NCBI RefSeq assembly: GCF_000364445.2
Contig: NZ_CP043538.1
Location: 5,537,447-5,601,446 of the forward strand
Reading direction: 5' to 3'
DNA length: 64,000 nt
Origin: Methylobacterium mesophilicum SR1.6/6
GTDB taxonomy: Bacteria > Pseudomonadota > Alphaproteobacteria > Rhizobiales > Beijerinckiaceae
Shown here: one piece after another, positions 46,073-54,743 of the stretch
Numbering within the stretch: position 1 is the first letter of the stretch
Layout of the letters: each line of letters starts with the position of its first letter
The notes under the pieces: model-generated
Seen by the model: only the letters and a program-made list of their open reading frames with translations
Told to the model about the DNA's origin: nothing
The model's database searches: none
Made by a program: the position numbers and the translations under genes

Positions 46073-48675
46073 TCAGGCGGGGCTCAAGGTGATGATCGTC
46101 TCGGTGGCGGCGTCCACGGCCGCGCGGCCGTAGAGCATCGGCACGTGGTCCTGGCGCCCCCAGACCGGGGCCAGGTCGGCGTAGTGCGGGCTCGCCGGGT
46201 CGCCGGACTGACCCGGGACGTTGACGAAGACCGAGCGGTCCCAGTCGCCCACGTCCACGACCATGCGGAACGAGGCGCCGTGGGTGAGCCGGAACGTGTC
46301 GGTCCGGTACTCCGCGTGCATGACCGATGCCGCGGACCCGCCGACGGGCAGCGAGCCGACGTCCCAGGCCTGATCGGGCCTCAGGGCTGTCAGGGGATGG
46401 GCGAACAGGGCGTGGTGCAGGCGGCCCCAGGCCCAGCCGGTGTGGGGGGCGGTCGGCCCCGCATCTCTCCCTGCCCCCTCTGCGGGGGAGGGTGGCCCGC
46501 GAAGCGGATCGGGTCGGGACGAAGTCCCGCAAGAGGGGAACCCGGCTTCCGAGAAGGGTGCGGCCTTCGTGACAGGCAGTGCGCGTTCCTGCACCGTCGA
46601 TCCCCTCTCCCGACCCTCGCTGACGCGAGGGCCACCTCCCCCGCAGAGGGGGGAGGGAGTGATGCGGATGCGTCCGGTGCGAGCCTGCCCATGGGGTCCG
46701 GCCCCAGCCGCTGCAGGCAGTCCCGGAACGCCGCGCCGAGCGCGTCCGCCAGCAGCCCGTCGCGCATCGCCGGATCGAGGCCGGTCTCGAGCCGCTCGAT
46801 CAAGCTCTGGGTGTCGCCGGGCGGCAGCAGGCGGCGGGTCCCGGCATCGGGCACCAGCGCCGTGATCAAGGCTGGGCGCAGATGATGCACCCAGAACACC
46901 TCGATCAGGGCGGCCGCGGCGGAATCCGGATGCAGCGCGCCGTCGAACGAAGCGAGCAGCGCCTGGGCGGACGCGAGATCCGGATCGGCCCCCGCCGGGA
47001 GCGCGCGGACGAGGTCAGCCAGGCGCCGGGCCGGCTCCGAGACGACATCGCCCTGGAGCGCCTGCGAGTCGGCGAGGCCGTGCCGGCTCTGGCTTCCGAG
47101 CACCGCCCGGATGCGGCGGGCCCGCCAGGGCTCGGCCCACTCGAACCCGACCCTGTGCGTCTCCGCGGGAAAATCCGGCGGCAGGTTCAACTCATTGGCG
47201 GTGGCGAGCCAGTCCGATTCCGGGTCGATGCCGCGGGGCAGGGTGCCCGGATCGTGGAAGCCGGCCCAGTCGTAGCGGCCGTCGCCCGGCACCGGCAGCA
47301 GCCCGTCATGGGCCGGCCGCACGGGGGCCTTGCCGGCCATGAACCACGCGATCCGCCCGGTCGCGTCGGCGTAGAGCTGGTTGACGGAGGGCGCCGACCA
47401 GTGGCGCAAGGCCTCCCCGAAAGCCTCCGGGCTGCTGGCGCCGAGATAGGCGAGGCTGGCGAGATAGGCGGCAGAGCCCGGTTCGGACCAGACGGTCCGC
47501 AGCGCGAAGGCGCGCCCCGCAGCCTCGCGGATCACCGGCCCGTGGCGGGTGAAGCCGAGAATTACGGTCTCGTCCGCCCCGCCGCGCACCGGGATTCGTT
47601 CGATGCTGCGCGCGATCGGCTCCCAGCCCTCGCCATACCGATAGCGGTCGGGATCGGCCGGGTCGGTCTCGCAAACGAAGAGATCCTCCTGGTCCATCGG
47701 CGCGATGGTCAGGCTGAAGGCCGCGTGGCCGTTATGACCGATGGAGATGCCGGGCAGCGCCGGCTCGCCGGCGCCGATCACGTCGAGGCCCGGCGCAGTG
47801 AGGTGGACGGCGTAGCGCAGCGAGGGCTGCAGGTAGACCCGGTGCGGGTCGCTCGCGAGGATCGGCCGGCCGGTCGCGGTGCGGGACGGCCCGACCACCC
47901 AGTTGTTCGAGCCCTCGGCCGGCTCCTTCGGGGCGCTGCGCGGCCCGCGGGTGACGGAGCCGTGCGCGTCGACCTTGCTCCAGGCCCAGGCCTCGTCGCG
48001 GGTGGCGGCCATCCGCTCGCGCGAGAACCCGACCGTCGCGGTGGCGAGGCGGAACTCGTCCAGGAGATCGTCCGGCCAATCCGCGGCTCCGAGGCCGTCC
48101 GGGATCACCGGCGCGTGCGGCGGGCTGATGCGCTTGCGCAGGTCGTCCGCCGCGAGCCCGTCCGCCCGGTTTCCGGCGCGGGCCAGAACCCTGGCGCGGG
48201 CGACCTCGGACAGGACGTTGCGGACCAGCCCGTGGCTGCGGATCCGCACCACGTCCTCCGGCTGCCATCGGCTCGGGCGCGTGTCCGTCAGGGCGAATTC
48301 CGGCGGCAACAGCGCGGGCCGCGCCTCGGTGAGCGCCACGTAGGCGTTGAGGCCGTCCACGAAGGCCGTGACGATGGCCTTCGTGTCCTGCGGCCCGTAG
48401 GCGGCCCACTCGGCCGCCATGTCCCCCCGGTAGAGGAACAGCCGGGCGGCCCGGTCCTGGGCGAGGTAGCCGGGCCCGAAATCCGCCGCCAGCAGGCCGA
48501 GCCCGCGCTTGCGCCAGAGATCGAGCTGCCAGAGCCGATCCCGAGCGGCGTTGAAGCCCTGCGCGCGGAACGCGTCCAGCGCGGTCCCGGCGCGGATATG
48601 CGCCAGGCCCCACCGGTCGATCCGGATCTCGACCGGGCCTTCGAGCCCGGGGAGCGGGTAGGTGTTCCCGCTCAC
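46073..48675 (-). pseudogene. penicillin-acylase-family Ntn hydrolase interrupted by a palindromic repeat
   Basis: From a GTG at 48675 (GTGA overlap with the upstream ThDP gene stop) the chain shows the acylase alpha part and the autocleavage Ser256 in EGSNNWVVG, then reads on to GPDPMG at 46687. A 251-base stretch of palindromic repeat follows, after which WAWGRLHHALF resumes in another frame and continues through LPVGGSAASVM to the stop at 46073. Deleting 251 bases gives 783 residues, the usual family size. As read, translation runs into repeat-derived sequence and stops at 46390. Members include beta-lactam and acyl-homoserine-lactone acylases; no signal peptide is seen. Confidence 0.85.
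46436..46686. mobile_element. palindromic repeat of about 250 bp inserted in the acylase gene
   Basis: Ends: GCATCTCTCC at 46461 and GGGAGTGATGC at 46655-46665; CCCCTCTGCGGGGGAGG near 46473-46490 pairs with CCTCCCCCGCAGAGGGG near 46634-46652. The body also has a second complementary pair of arms (CCCGGCTTCCGAGAAGGG / CTGTCACGAAGGCC region). No transposase gene; it resembles non-autonomous MITE-like repeats. The boundaries are set by where the acylase reading resumes, with an uncertainty of a few bases. Confidence 0.75.
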
Positions 48676-50240
48676 AGAGCCACTTCGATGAGGTGCGGCC
48701 CCCTGTTGGCCAGGGCGTCCCGGAACGCCGCGATGAAATCGGGGAGCGTCTCGACGCGCCGGCCCTCGACGCCGAACCCCTTGGCGAGGCTCACCCAATC
48801 CACCGCCGGCTCGTCGAGGCTCAGCATGCCGAGCGCCTTGGGGCCGGGGTTGAGGGCGCCGACATTGGCGAGTTCCGCCCGCAGGATCGCGTAGGACCGG
48901 TTGGACCAGACCAGCGTCACCACGTCGAGGCGCTCGCGCGCCTGGGTCCAGAGCGCCTGCACCGTGTAGAGGCCGCTGCCGTCCGCCTGGAGGTTGATCA
49001 CCTTGCGGTCGGGGCAGGCCAAAGCCGCGCCGGTGGCCATCGGAATGCCCAGCCCGATCGAGCCGCCGCTGAGCTGGAGCCACGTGTGCGGCGCGGCGTC
49101 CCGGGTCAGCGCGAAGAAGTTGCGCCCCGTGGTGATCGACTCGTCGCAGATCACCGCGCCCTCCGGAATCAGCGCGCCGAGCACCTGCCCGATCGTGTCC
49201 TGGTCGAGGGGGCCGGAGGTCGGAAGGTTCGGCCGGGGCGCGGCGGCGATCGGCTCGGCGGGCGGGGCGCCGACGGCTTCGACCAGCCGTTCCAGCGCGT
49301 CGATCTGGTCCTCCTCGGGCGTGGCGAGCGTGATGGTCGTGCTTCCCTCGGGGGCGAGCAGGCTCGGCTTGCCCGGATAGGCGAAGAAGCCCACCGGCGG
49401 GGTCGCGCCGATCAGGATGATGTGGCGGAACCCCTTCAGGGCGTCGATGCCCTGGTCGATCGGGTAGGGCAGGCGCTCGATCGGCACGGTGCCGGCGCCG
49501 CGGTCGATCCGCGCGTTCGACGTCATCGCCATCAGCTGCGCGCCGGTCTTACGGGCGATCCGGTCGGCGAGGATCCGGCCCTCGTTCCGCACCGCCCGGT
49601 CGCCGAGATGCAGCAGCACCGGCTCGCCGCTGGTCAGCGCCCGCAGGGCGGCCGTGATCGCGTCCTCACCGACCTTCGCCCGCTCGGGGATGGGCGGCAC
49701 GGCGGCGGGCCCCGCGCCGGGATCCCAGGCGGTGTTGGCCGGCAGGATCAGGGTCGCGACCTGCCCGGGACTGGTGCGGGCAGCCGCGATGGCGGCGGCG
49801 CCATCGGTGCCGATCTCGGCCGCGCTCATCCCGGTCCGCACCCAGGACGACATCGGATGGGCCAGCCCCTCGATGTCCGAGGTCAGCGGCGCGTTGTACT
49901 CCCGGTGGTAGGTCGCGTGCTCGCCGACGATGTTGACGACGGGGGTGCGCGCCTTCTTGGCGTTGTGGAGGTTGGCGAGGCCGTTGGCCAGGCCCGGCCC
50001 GAGGTGGAGCAGGGTCGAGGCCGGCTTGTCGGCCATGCGGGCGTAGCCGTCGGCCGCGCCCGTGGCGCCGCCCTCAAACAGGAAGAGAACGCAGCGCATG
50101 CCCTCGACGCGGTCGAGGGCAGCCACGAAGTGCATCTCCGAGGTTCCGGGATTGGTGAAGCAGACCTCGACCCCGCCGTCGACGAGGGTCCGGACCAGGC
50201 TCTCGGCCCCGTTCATGGTGCTCGGCGTTCCATCGGTCAC
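48672..50240 (-). CDS. thiamine-diphosphate-dependent enzyme (acetolactate synthase/benzoylformate decarboxylase family)
   Basis: From the GTG at 50240, preceded by GAGGGAG, the protein has 522 residues (an ATG at 50216 is an alternative). ThDP family features include the N-terminal CFTNPGTSE with Glu, the FAD-like central domain, and the C-terminal ThDP-Mg site QADGSGLYTVQALW...WSNRSYAIL. It is called acetolactate synthase large subunit in most annotations; no small subunit is adjacent, so a 2-oxoacid decarboxylase role is more likely than branched-chain synthesis. It heads the run of catabolic genes that continues into the acylase. Confidence 0.8.
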   Translation of the reverse strand: MTDGTPSTMNGAESLVRTLVDGGVEVCFTNPGTSEMHFVAALDRVEGMRCVLFLFEGGATGAADGYARMADKPASTLLHLGPGLANGLANLHNAKKARTPVVNIVGEHATYHREYNAPLTSDIEGLAHPMSSWVRTGMSAAEIGTDGAAAIAAARTSPGQVATLILPANTAWDPGAGPAAVPPIPERAKVGEDAITAALRALTSGEPVLLHLGDRAVRNEGRILADRIARKTGAQLMAMTSNARIDRGAGTVPIERLPYPIDQGIDALKGFRHIILIGATPPVGFFAYPGKPSLLAPEGSTTITLATPEEDQIDALERLVEAVGAPPAEPIAAAPRPNLPTSGPLDQDTIGQVLGALIPEGAVICDESITTGRNFFALTRDAAPHTWLQLSGGSIGLGIPMATGAALACPDRKVINLQADGSGLYTVQALWTQARERLDVVTLVWSNRSYAILRAELANVGALNPGPKALGMLSLDEPAVDWVSLAKGFGVEGRRVETLPDFIAAFRDALANRGPHLIEVAL

Positions 50241-50423
50241 AGGCGGCTCCCTCACGTCCGGCCCCGCTGGCCGACGACTCGCATTTTTTATTATCGTGGC
50301 GCAGCCGGCGCGGCGCGCAAGGGGCGAGGCCTGACACCTCCTCTTCGCCCGACGCGGGGACTATGCCGGGGGATGGCATGGGATTCGCGGCGGGCGCACC
50401 GCACCTACGACGAGTGGAGCCCA

Positions 50424-52025
50424 ATGAGAGTTCGCCGCCTGATTGCCGCCGCCCTGGCGGGTTCCGTGGCCCTGACGGGTGCGGCCCGCGCGGAGAGCGT
50501 CCTGCGCATCGCCATGACCGCCACCGACATCCCGACGACCACGGGCATGCCCAATAACGGCTTCGAGGGCATGCGCTTCCTCGGCTACCCGATCTTCGAG
50601 GGCCTGGTGCAGTGGGACCTGACGAGCACGACCAAGCTCGCCGGCATCGTCCCGGCGCTCGCCGAGCGCTGGGAGCAGGATTCGGCCGACAAGACCGTCT
50701 GGACCTTCCACCTGCGCCAGGGCGTGACATTCCATGACGGGACGCCGTTCAACGCCGACGCGGTGATCTGGAACCTCGACCGGTACTTCAAGAACGACAG
50801 CCCGCAATTCGAGCCGCAGGGCGCCGGCATCTCCCGGGCGCGGGCGCCGCTGGTCGGCAGCTACAAGAAGATCGACGACGCGACGGTCCAGATCACCACC
50901 ACGCAGGTGGCCTCGTACTTCCCCTACATGGCGGTGTACCTGCTGTTCACGTCGCCGGCCTCGTTCGAGAAGGCGGGGCGCGACTGGGCGAAGGTCGCGG
51001 CGCTGCCGGCGGCCGGGACCGGGCCGTTCAAGATCACCCGCGTGGCCCCGCGGGAGGCGGTCGACCTCGCCCGGAACGACGCCTACTGGGACCCGAACCG
51101 GAAGGCCAAGGTCGACAGGGTCCGGCTGCTGCCGATCCCGGAGGCGAATGCCCGGGTTGCGGCGCTCCGGGCCGGCCAGGTCGACTGGATCGAGGTGCCG
51201 GCGCCCGACGCGATCCCGTCGCTCAAGCAGGCGGGCTTCACCATCACCACGGGCTCGTACCCGCATGTCTGGCCCTACATCTACAACATGGGCGCCAAGG
51301 ACAGCCCGCTGAAGGATGTCCGCGTCCGGCAGGCGCTCAACTACTGCATCGACCGGGCCGGCATCGTCGAACTGCTCAACGGCACGGCCGAGCCGGCCTC
51401 CGGGTGGCTCAACGACAAGGACCCGAATTTCGGCGCTCCGCAGAACCGCTACACGTTCGACGCCGCCAAGGGGAAGGCGCTGCTCGCCGAGGCCGGCTAC
51501 ACCGACAGGAAGCCGCTGAGCCTCAAGGTGATGATCTCGTCCTCGGGCTCCGGCCAGATGCTGCCGATGCCGATGAACGAGTATCTCCAAGAGAACCTGA
51601 AACAGGCCTGCGGCGTCGATCTCAGCTTCAACGTGGTCGAGTGGCAGGTGCTGCTGAACGCGAGCCGGCTCCTTCCGGACACGCCGAGCCTCCAGGGCTC
51701 GCTGGCGCTCAACGTCTCCTCGCCCTCCTCGGACGCCGCCGTGATGGCGCGCTACTTCGCGGGCGACCGGTTCCCGCCGGCCGGCTTCAACTTCCCCAAC
51801 TGGAAGGACGATGCGTTCGATGCGGCTCTCAAGGCACTCGCCGAGACCACCGACGCCAAGGTGATCGACGCGCAGACCAAGATCGCCCACGAGCGGCTGG
51901 TGGACAATCCGCCCTGGCTGTTCGTCGTCCACGACCTCAACCCGCGCGGGATGTCCAAGAAGATCCACGGCTTCGTCTCGCCGCAATCCTGGTTCGTCGA
52001 TCTCACCCTCGTCAGCGTGCAGTGA
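50424..52025 (+). CDS. solute-binding protein of dipeptide/oligopeptide ABC type
   Basis: Five hundred thirty-three residues from the ATG at 50424: a signal peptide (cleavage near AARAES, residue 23) and an SBP_bac_5 domain with FHLRQGVTFHDGTPFNADAV, TGPFKITR and DVRVRQALNYCIDR. It binds peptides or other nitrogenous solutes in the periplasm. No permease or ATPase genes follow; the next gene, five bases away, is an amidase. The transport partners must be elsewhere or this is an orphan receptor. Confidence 0.9.
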   Translation: MRVRRLIAAALAGSVALTGAARAESVLRIAMTATDIPTTTGMPNNGFEGMRFLGYPIFEGLVQWDLTSTTKLAGIVPALAERWEQDSADKTVWTFHLRQGVTFHDGTPFNADAVIWNLDRYFKNDSPQFEPQGAGISRARAPLVGSYKKIDDATVQITTTQVASYFPYMAVYLLFTSPASFEKAGRDWAKVAALPAAGTGPFKITRVAPREAVDLARNDAYWDPNRKAKVDRVRLLPIPEANARVAALRAGQVDWIEVPAPDAIPSLKQAGFTITTGSYPHVWPYIYNMGAKDSPLKDVRVRQALNYCIDRAGIVELLNGTAEPASGWLNDKDPNFGAPQNRYTFDAAKGKALLAEAGYTDRKPLSLKVMISSSGSGQMLPMPMNEYLQENLKQACGVDLSFNVVEWQVLLNASRLLPDTPSLQGSLALNVSSPSSDAAVMARYFAGDRFPPAGFNFPNWKDDAFDAALKALAETTDAKVIDAQTKIAHERLVDNPPWLFVVHDLNPRGMSKKIHGFVSPQSWFVDLTLVSVQ

Positions 52026-52030
52026 CCCCG

Positions 52031-53425
52031 ATGTCCGAACTCGATCCCGTCCACGCCTCGGCAGCCGAACTCGGCCAGGCGATCCGCACCCGCAAGCTCT
52101 CGCCGGTCGACGCGGTCGACGCGCTGCTCGGCCGCGTCGACCGGCTGGAGCCGAAGCTCCAGGCCTTCACGGACGTCTTCCACGCGGATGCGCGCCTCGC
52201 CGCCGAGGGCGCCGACCGGGCGATCCGGTCGGGCCACGCGGTGGGGCCGCTCCACGGCGTCCCGGTGGTGCTCAAGGACCTGATCGACCTGGAGGGCCGG
52301 ATCACCATGGGCGGCTCGGCCGCCCACCGCGCCCGCCGGGCCGAACGGACGGCCACGATCGCGCGGCGCCTGATCGCGCAGGGGATGATCGTGCTGGGCA
52401 AGACCCACACGGTGGAGTTCGCCTATGGCGGGTGGGGCACCAACCAGCACCTCGGCACGCCCTGGAATCCCTGGGATCTTGAGACGCCGCGCACGCCCGG
52501 CGGGTCGAGCAGCGGCACCGGCGTGGCGGTGGCGGCCCGCATGGCGCCCTGGGGCATCGGCACCGATACCGGCGGATCGGTGCGCCTGCCCGCCGCCTTC
52601 TGCGGCCTGACCGGGCTCAAGGTGACGGTCGGGCGGGTCTCGACCTGGGGGATCGTGCCGCTCTCGACCACGCTGGACACCCCCGGCCCGCTCGCCCGCA
52701 CGGTGGAGGACGCCGCGCTCCTCTACGAGGCGATCTCCGGCCCCGACCCCCTCGACCCGACGACCCGCGGAATCCAGCCGGACGCCCCCTGGTCGGCGCT
52801 CAACCGCGGCGTGCGCGGCCTGCGGCTCGGGCGCATGCCGGCGACGGAGCGGGACGGCGTCGCGCCCGACATGCTGGCCGCCTACGACGCGGCCCTCGAC
52901 GTCCTGGCCGGGCTCGGGGCCGAGATCGTCGACGTCGCCCTGCCGTTCCGGTTCAGCGACTGCGTGGCGATGAGCGGGATCACCAACGCGGAGGCCTACT
53001 TCGTCAACGGCGCGCTGGCGGAGGATCCGGCCGCCCAGCTCGGCGACGCCGTGCGGGCGCGGATCCTGGCCGGCGCCAAGGTCTCGGCCCAGGAGTACCT
53101 CGGCACGCTCCACCGCCGCGCCGCCATGAAGCTGCAATACGCGGCCGCCCTGGAGGGGATCGACGCCCTGCTGACGCCGACCACGGAATGCGCGGCGGTG
53201 GCACTGTCCGAGGTCGACGAGGCGCATCTGCCGTCGCGCTTCACCCGGTTCGGCAACCTGCTCGATCTCTGCGCCCTGTCGCTGCCGGACGGGTTCACCG
53301 CCGCCGGGCTGCCGCTCTCGCTACAGATCGTCTGCCGGGGCTACGATGAGGCCATGGCCCTGCGGATCGGGCAGGCCTACCAGCAGGCGACCGAGTGGCA
53401 TCGGCGCTTGCCGCCGGTGAGGTAG
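52031..53425 (+). CDS. amidase-signature family amidase
   Basis: Starting at ATG 52031, five bases after the binding-protein stop, giving 464 residues. The triad is in VPVVLKDLIDLEG (Lys), TPGGSSSGTGVAV (cis-Ser) and GTDTGGSVRLPAA (nucleophile Ser). It resembles the aryl/acyl amidase group, and like the amidase at 42 kb would hydrolyse an imported amide. The close spacing suggests that it acts on a ligand of the binding protein. Confidence 0.9.
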   Translation: MSELDPVHASAAELGQAIRTRKLSPVDAVDALLGRVDRLEPKLQAFTDVFHADARLAAEGADRAIRSGHAVGPLHGVPVVLKDLIDLEGRITMGGSAAHRARRAERTATIARRLIAQGMIVLGKTHTVEFAYGGWGTNQHLGTPWNPWDLETPRTPGGSSSGTGVAVAARMAPWGIGTDTGGSVRLPAAFCGLTGLKVTVGRVSTWGIVPLSTTLDTPGPLARTVEDAALLYEAISGPDPLDPTTRGIQPDAPWSALNRGVRGLRLGRMPATERDGVAPDMLAAYDAALDVLAGLGAEIVDVALPFRFSDCVAMSGITNAEAYFVNGALAEDPAAQLGDAVRARILAGAKVSAQEYLGTLHRRAAMKLQYAAALEGIDALLTPTTECAAVALSEVDEAHLPSRFTRFGNLLDLCALSLPDGFTAAGLPLSLQIVCRGYDEAMALRIGQAYQQATEWHRRLPPVR

Positions 53426-53565
53426 GGGCGGCGGAGGCGTCCGGCACGGCTCATGGCGTATCCGGAGATCGCGGATCCGGCCTGAGCGGCTCCACCGCAG
53501 CGCGGGCCGAAGCTGCCCGTGGGAGCCTTACGTCGGACGGGCTCCCCCTCGGGGCAACCTCCGGC

Positions 53566-53784
53566 TCAGCGGCACCACCGGGTGCCGTAGGGGCCGTAGC
53601 CGGCCACGCGGCCGCGATGGCGCAGACACCAAGCCTGGTTCTGACCGCCCCACACGCAGCGGCCCCAGGCATTGCGGTGGCCGTTGGGGCCGCAGGCGCC
53701 GAGCGCGGACGCGGGCGCGGTTGCGGAACTGAGGGCGGCCGCGAACGCGACGAGGCCGATCACGGCGAGCACGGGCTTCTTCAT
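53566..53784 (-). CDS. small secreted Gly/Cys-rich protein
   Basis: Seventy-two residues from the ATG at 53784, after CAGGAGTG. A signal peptide (to about residue 29, ASAL) precedes a short mature chain with four Cys: GACGPNGHRNAWGRCVWGG, QAWCLRHRG and TRWCR. The GC-GPNGHRN-xWG-C pattern is common in tiny exported proteins of rhizobia. Function unknown. It lies convergent with the amidase. Confidence 0.75.
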   Translation of the reverse strand: MKKPVLAVIGLVAFAAALSSATAPASALGACGPNGHRNAWGRCVWGGQNQAWCLRHRGRVAGYGPYGTRWCR

Positions 53785-53945
53785 CGGATCACTCCTGCGG
53801 GACGACCGCGCGGACGGGTTCGGCGGCGCCACCCACGCACCATCGCGGCGCGGATTTGCGCCTGTTTTTCAGCTCCGCCTCCGACGTAACGTTTTGTATC
53901 GCCCGGCTCGGCCGGCAGATCAGACAGGCGCGGAGGAAGGCCGCT

Positions 53946-54350
53946 TCACCGCTCGCACGACAGGTCACCGCCGGGGCAGGCGCGCTGATCCGTCAGGTCG
54001 CGGGTCCGCCGCGCCGTCAGCGTGACCGCGCATTCGCCGAGGAGCATCGGCATGATCGTCCCGCCGGACTCGGGATGATCGGCGTCATGGCCCGTCTCCA
54101 GATCGCACTCGCAGTCGCGGAACAGCCGCCACGCCTGCTGGGCTCGCTCCAGGTTGCGGCGGCCGACGGGATCGAGCCTGTCCCGCAGGGCCGCCTCGGC
54201 GCGTGACAGATCGGCCTCGGCCGCCTGCAGCTTGCGGCGCGCGCAGAGGGTTCCGTCCGCCTGGTTCGGCGCATCCGCGCAGAGCGCCGGCGTCTCGCAG
54301 GAGCCGGCCGTCGGCCAGAGGACCAGCAGGGCCAGGCATGTGCGCCGCAT
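53946..54350 (-). CDS. LprI-like (DUF1311) secreted protein
   Basis: From the ATG at 54350 the protein has 134 residues with a signal peptide (RTCLALLVLWPTAGSC) and an LprI-type domain: ERAQQAWRLFRDCECDLETG...GGTIMPML, then a late Cys. Family members occur as secreted or periplasmic lysozyme-inhibitor-like proteins; the lysozyme role is shown for few. An ATG at 54359 is an alternative start. Six Cys in the mature part allow disulfides. Confidence 0.75.
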   Translation of the reverse strand: MRRTCLALLVLWPTAGSCETPALCADAPNQADGTLCARRKLQAAEADLSRAEAALRDRLDPVGRRNLERAQQAWRLFRDCECDLETGHDADHPESGGTIMPMLLGECAVTLTARRTRDLTDQRACPGGDLSCER

Positions 54351-54470
54351 CGCGAGCATCCCCGATCGGCGCACCCGTATCCCGCGCACGCCCTCTCGCC
54401 TCCGGCCGGCCGGAGAATCCGGCGCCTTCGACCTGCCGCCGGGCACGGGCCTCGCCGGCACCGGTCGGCG

Positions 54471-54692
54471 CTAGGCGCGCTGGGGGGAAGCCGGCTCGAA
54501 CCGTCCCAGGAACCGGGTCCGTTCCCACAGCTCGACCACGTTGCGCTCCGCCATCGCCCGGACCTGCCGGCGGGCCTGGATGTCATCCTCGGCGGCCACG
54601 ATCTCGGCCGAAGAGATGCGACCGGCACGGTCGAGCTTGAACGCCCGGTAGGCGCGGCTTCGGCGCGCTGTCTCAGCGGTCAGTGCGAGCAT
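54471..54692 (-). CDS. small uncharacterised protein under a CtrA box
   Basis: Seventy-three residues from the ATG at 54692, with a helical, charged middle (ARRQVRAMAERNVVELWERTRFLGRF). No family recognised. An exact CtrA site (TTAA-N7-TTAA, 54729-54743) lies 37 bases upstream, and fliO ends just beyond that. The position and predicted control suggest a motility or cell-cycle role that is not yet described. Confidence 0.6.
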   Translation of the reverse strand: MLALTAETARRSRAYRAFKLDRAGRISSAEIVAAEDDIQARRQVRAMAERNVVELWERTRFLGRFEPASPQRA

Positions 54693-54728
54693 CGGGCCCT
54701 CCTCCGCGCCGAGGGTTCCCGAGATCGG

Positions 54729-54743
54729 TTAACCGATCGTTAA
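54729..54743. promoter_or_regulatory. CtrA box before the 73-residue gene
   Basis: Exact TTAA, seven bases (CCGATCG), TTAA. It is 37 bases upstream of the small minus-strand gene at 54692 and in the fliO-terminal region. Matches the CtrA full site; binding is inferred. Confidence 0.65.
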
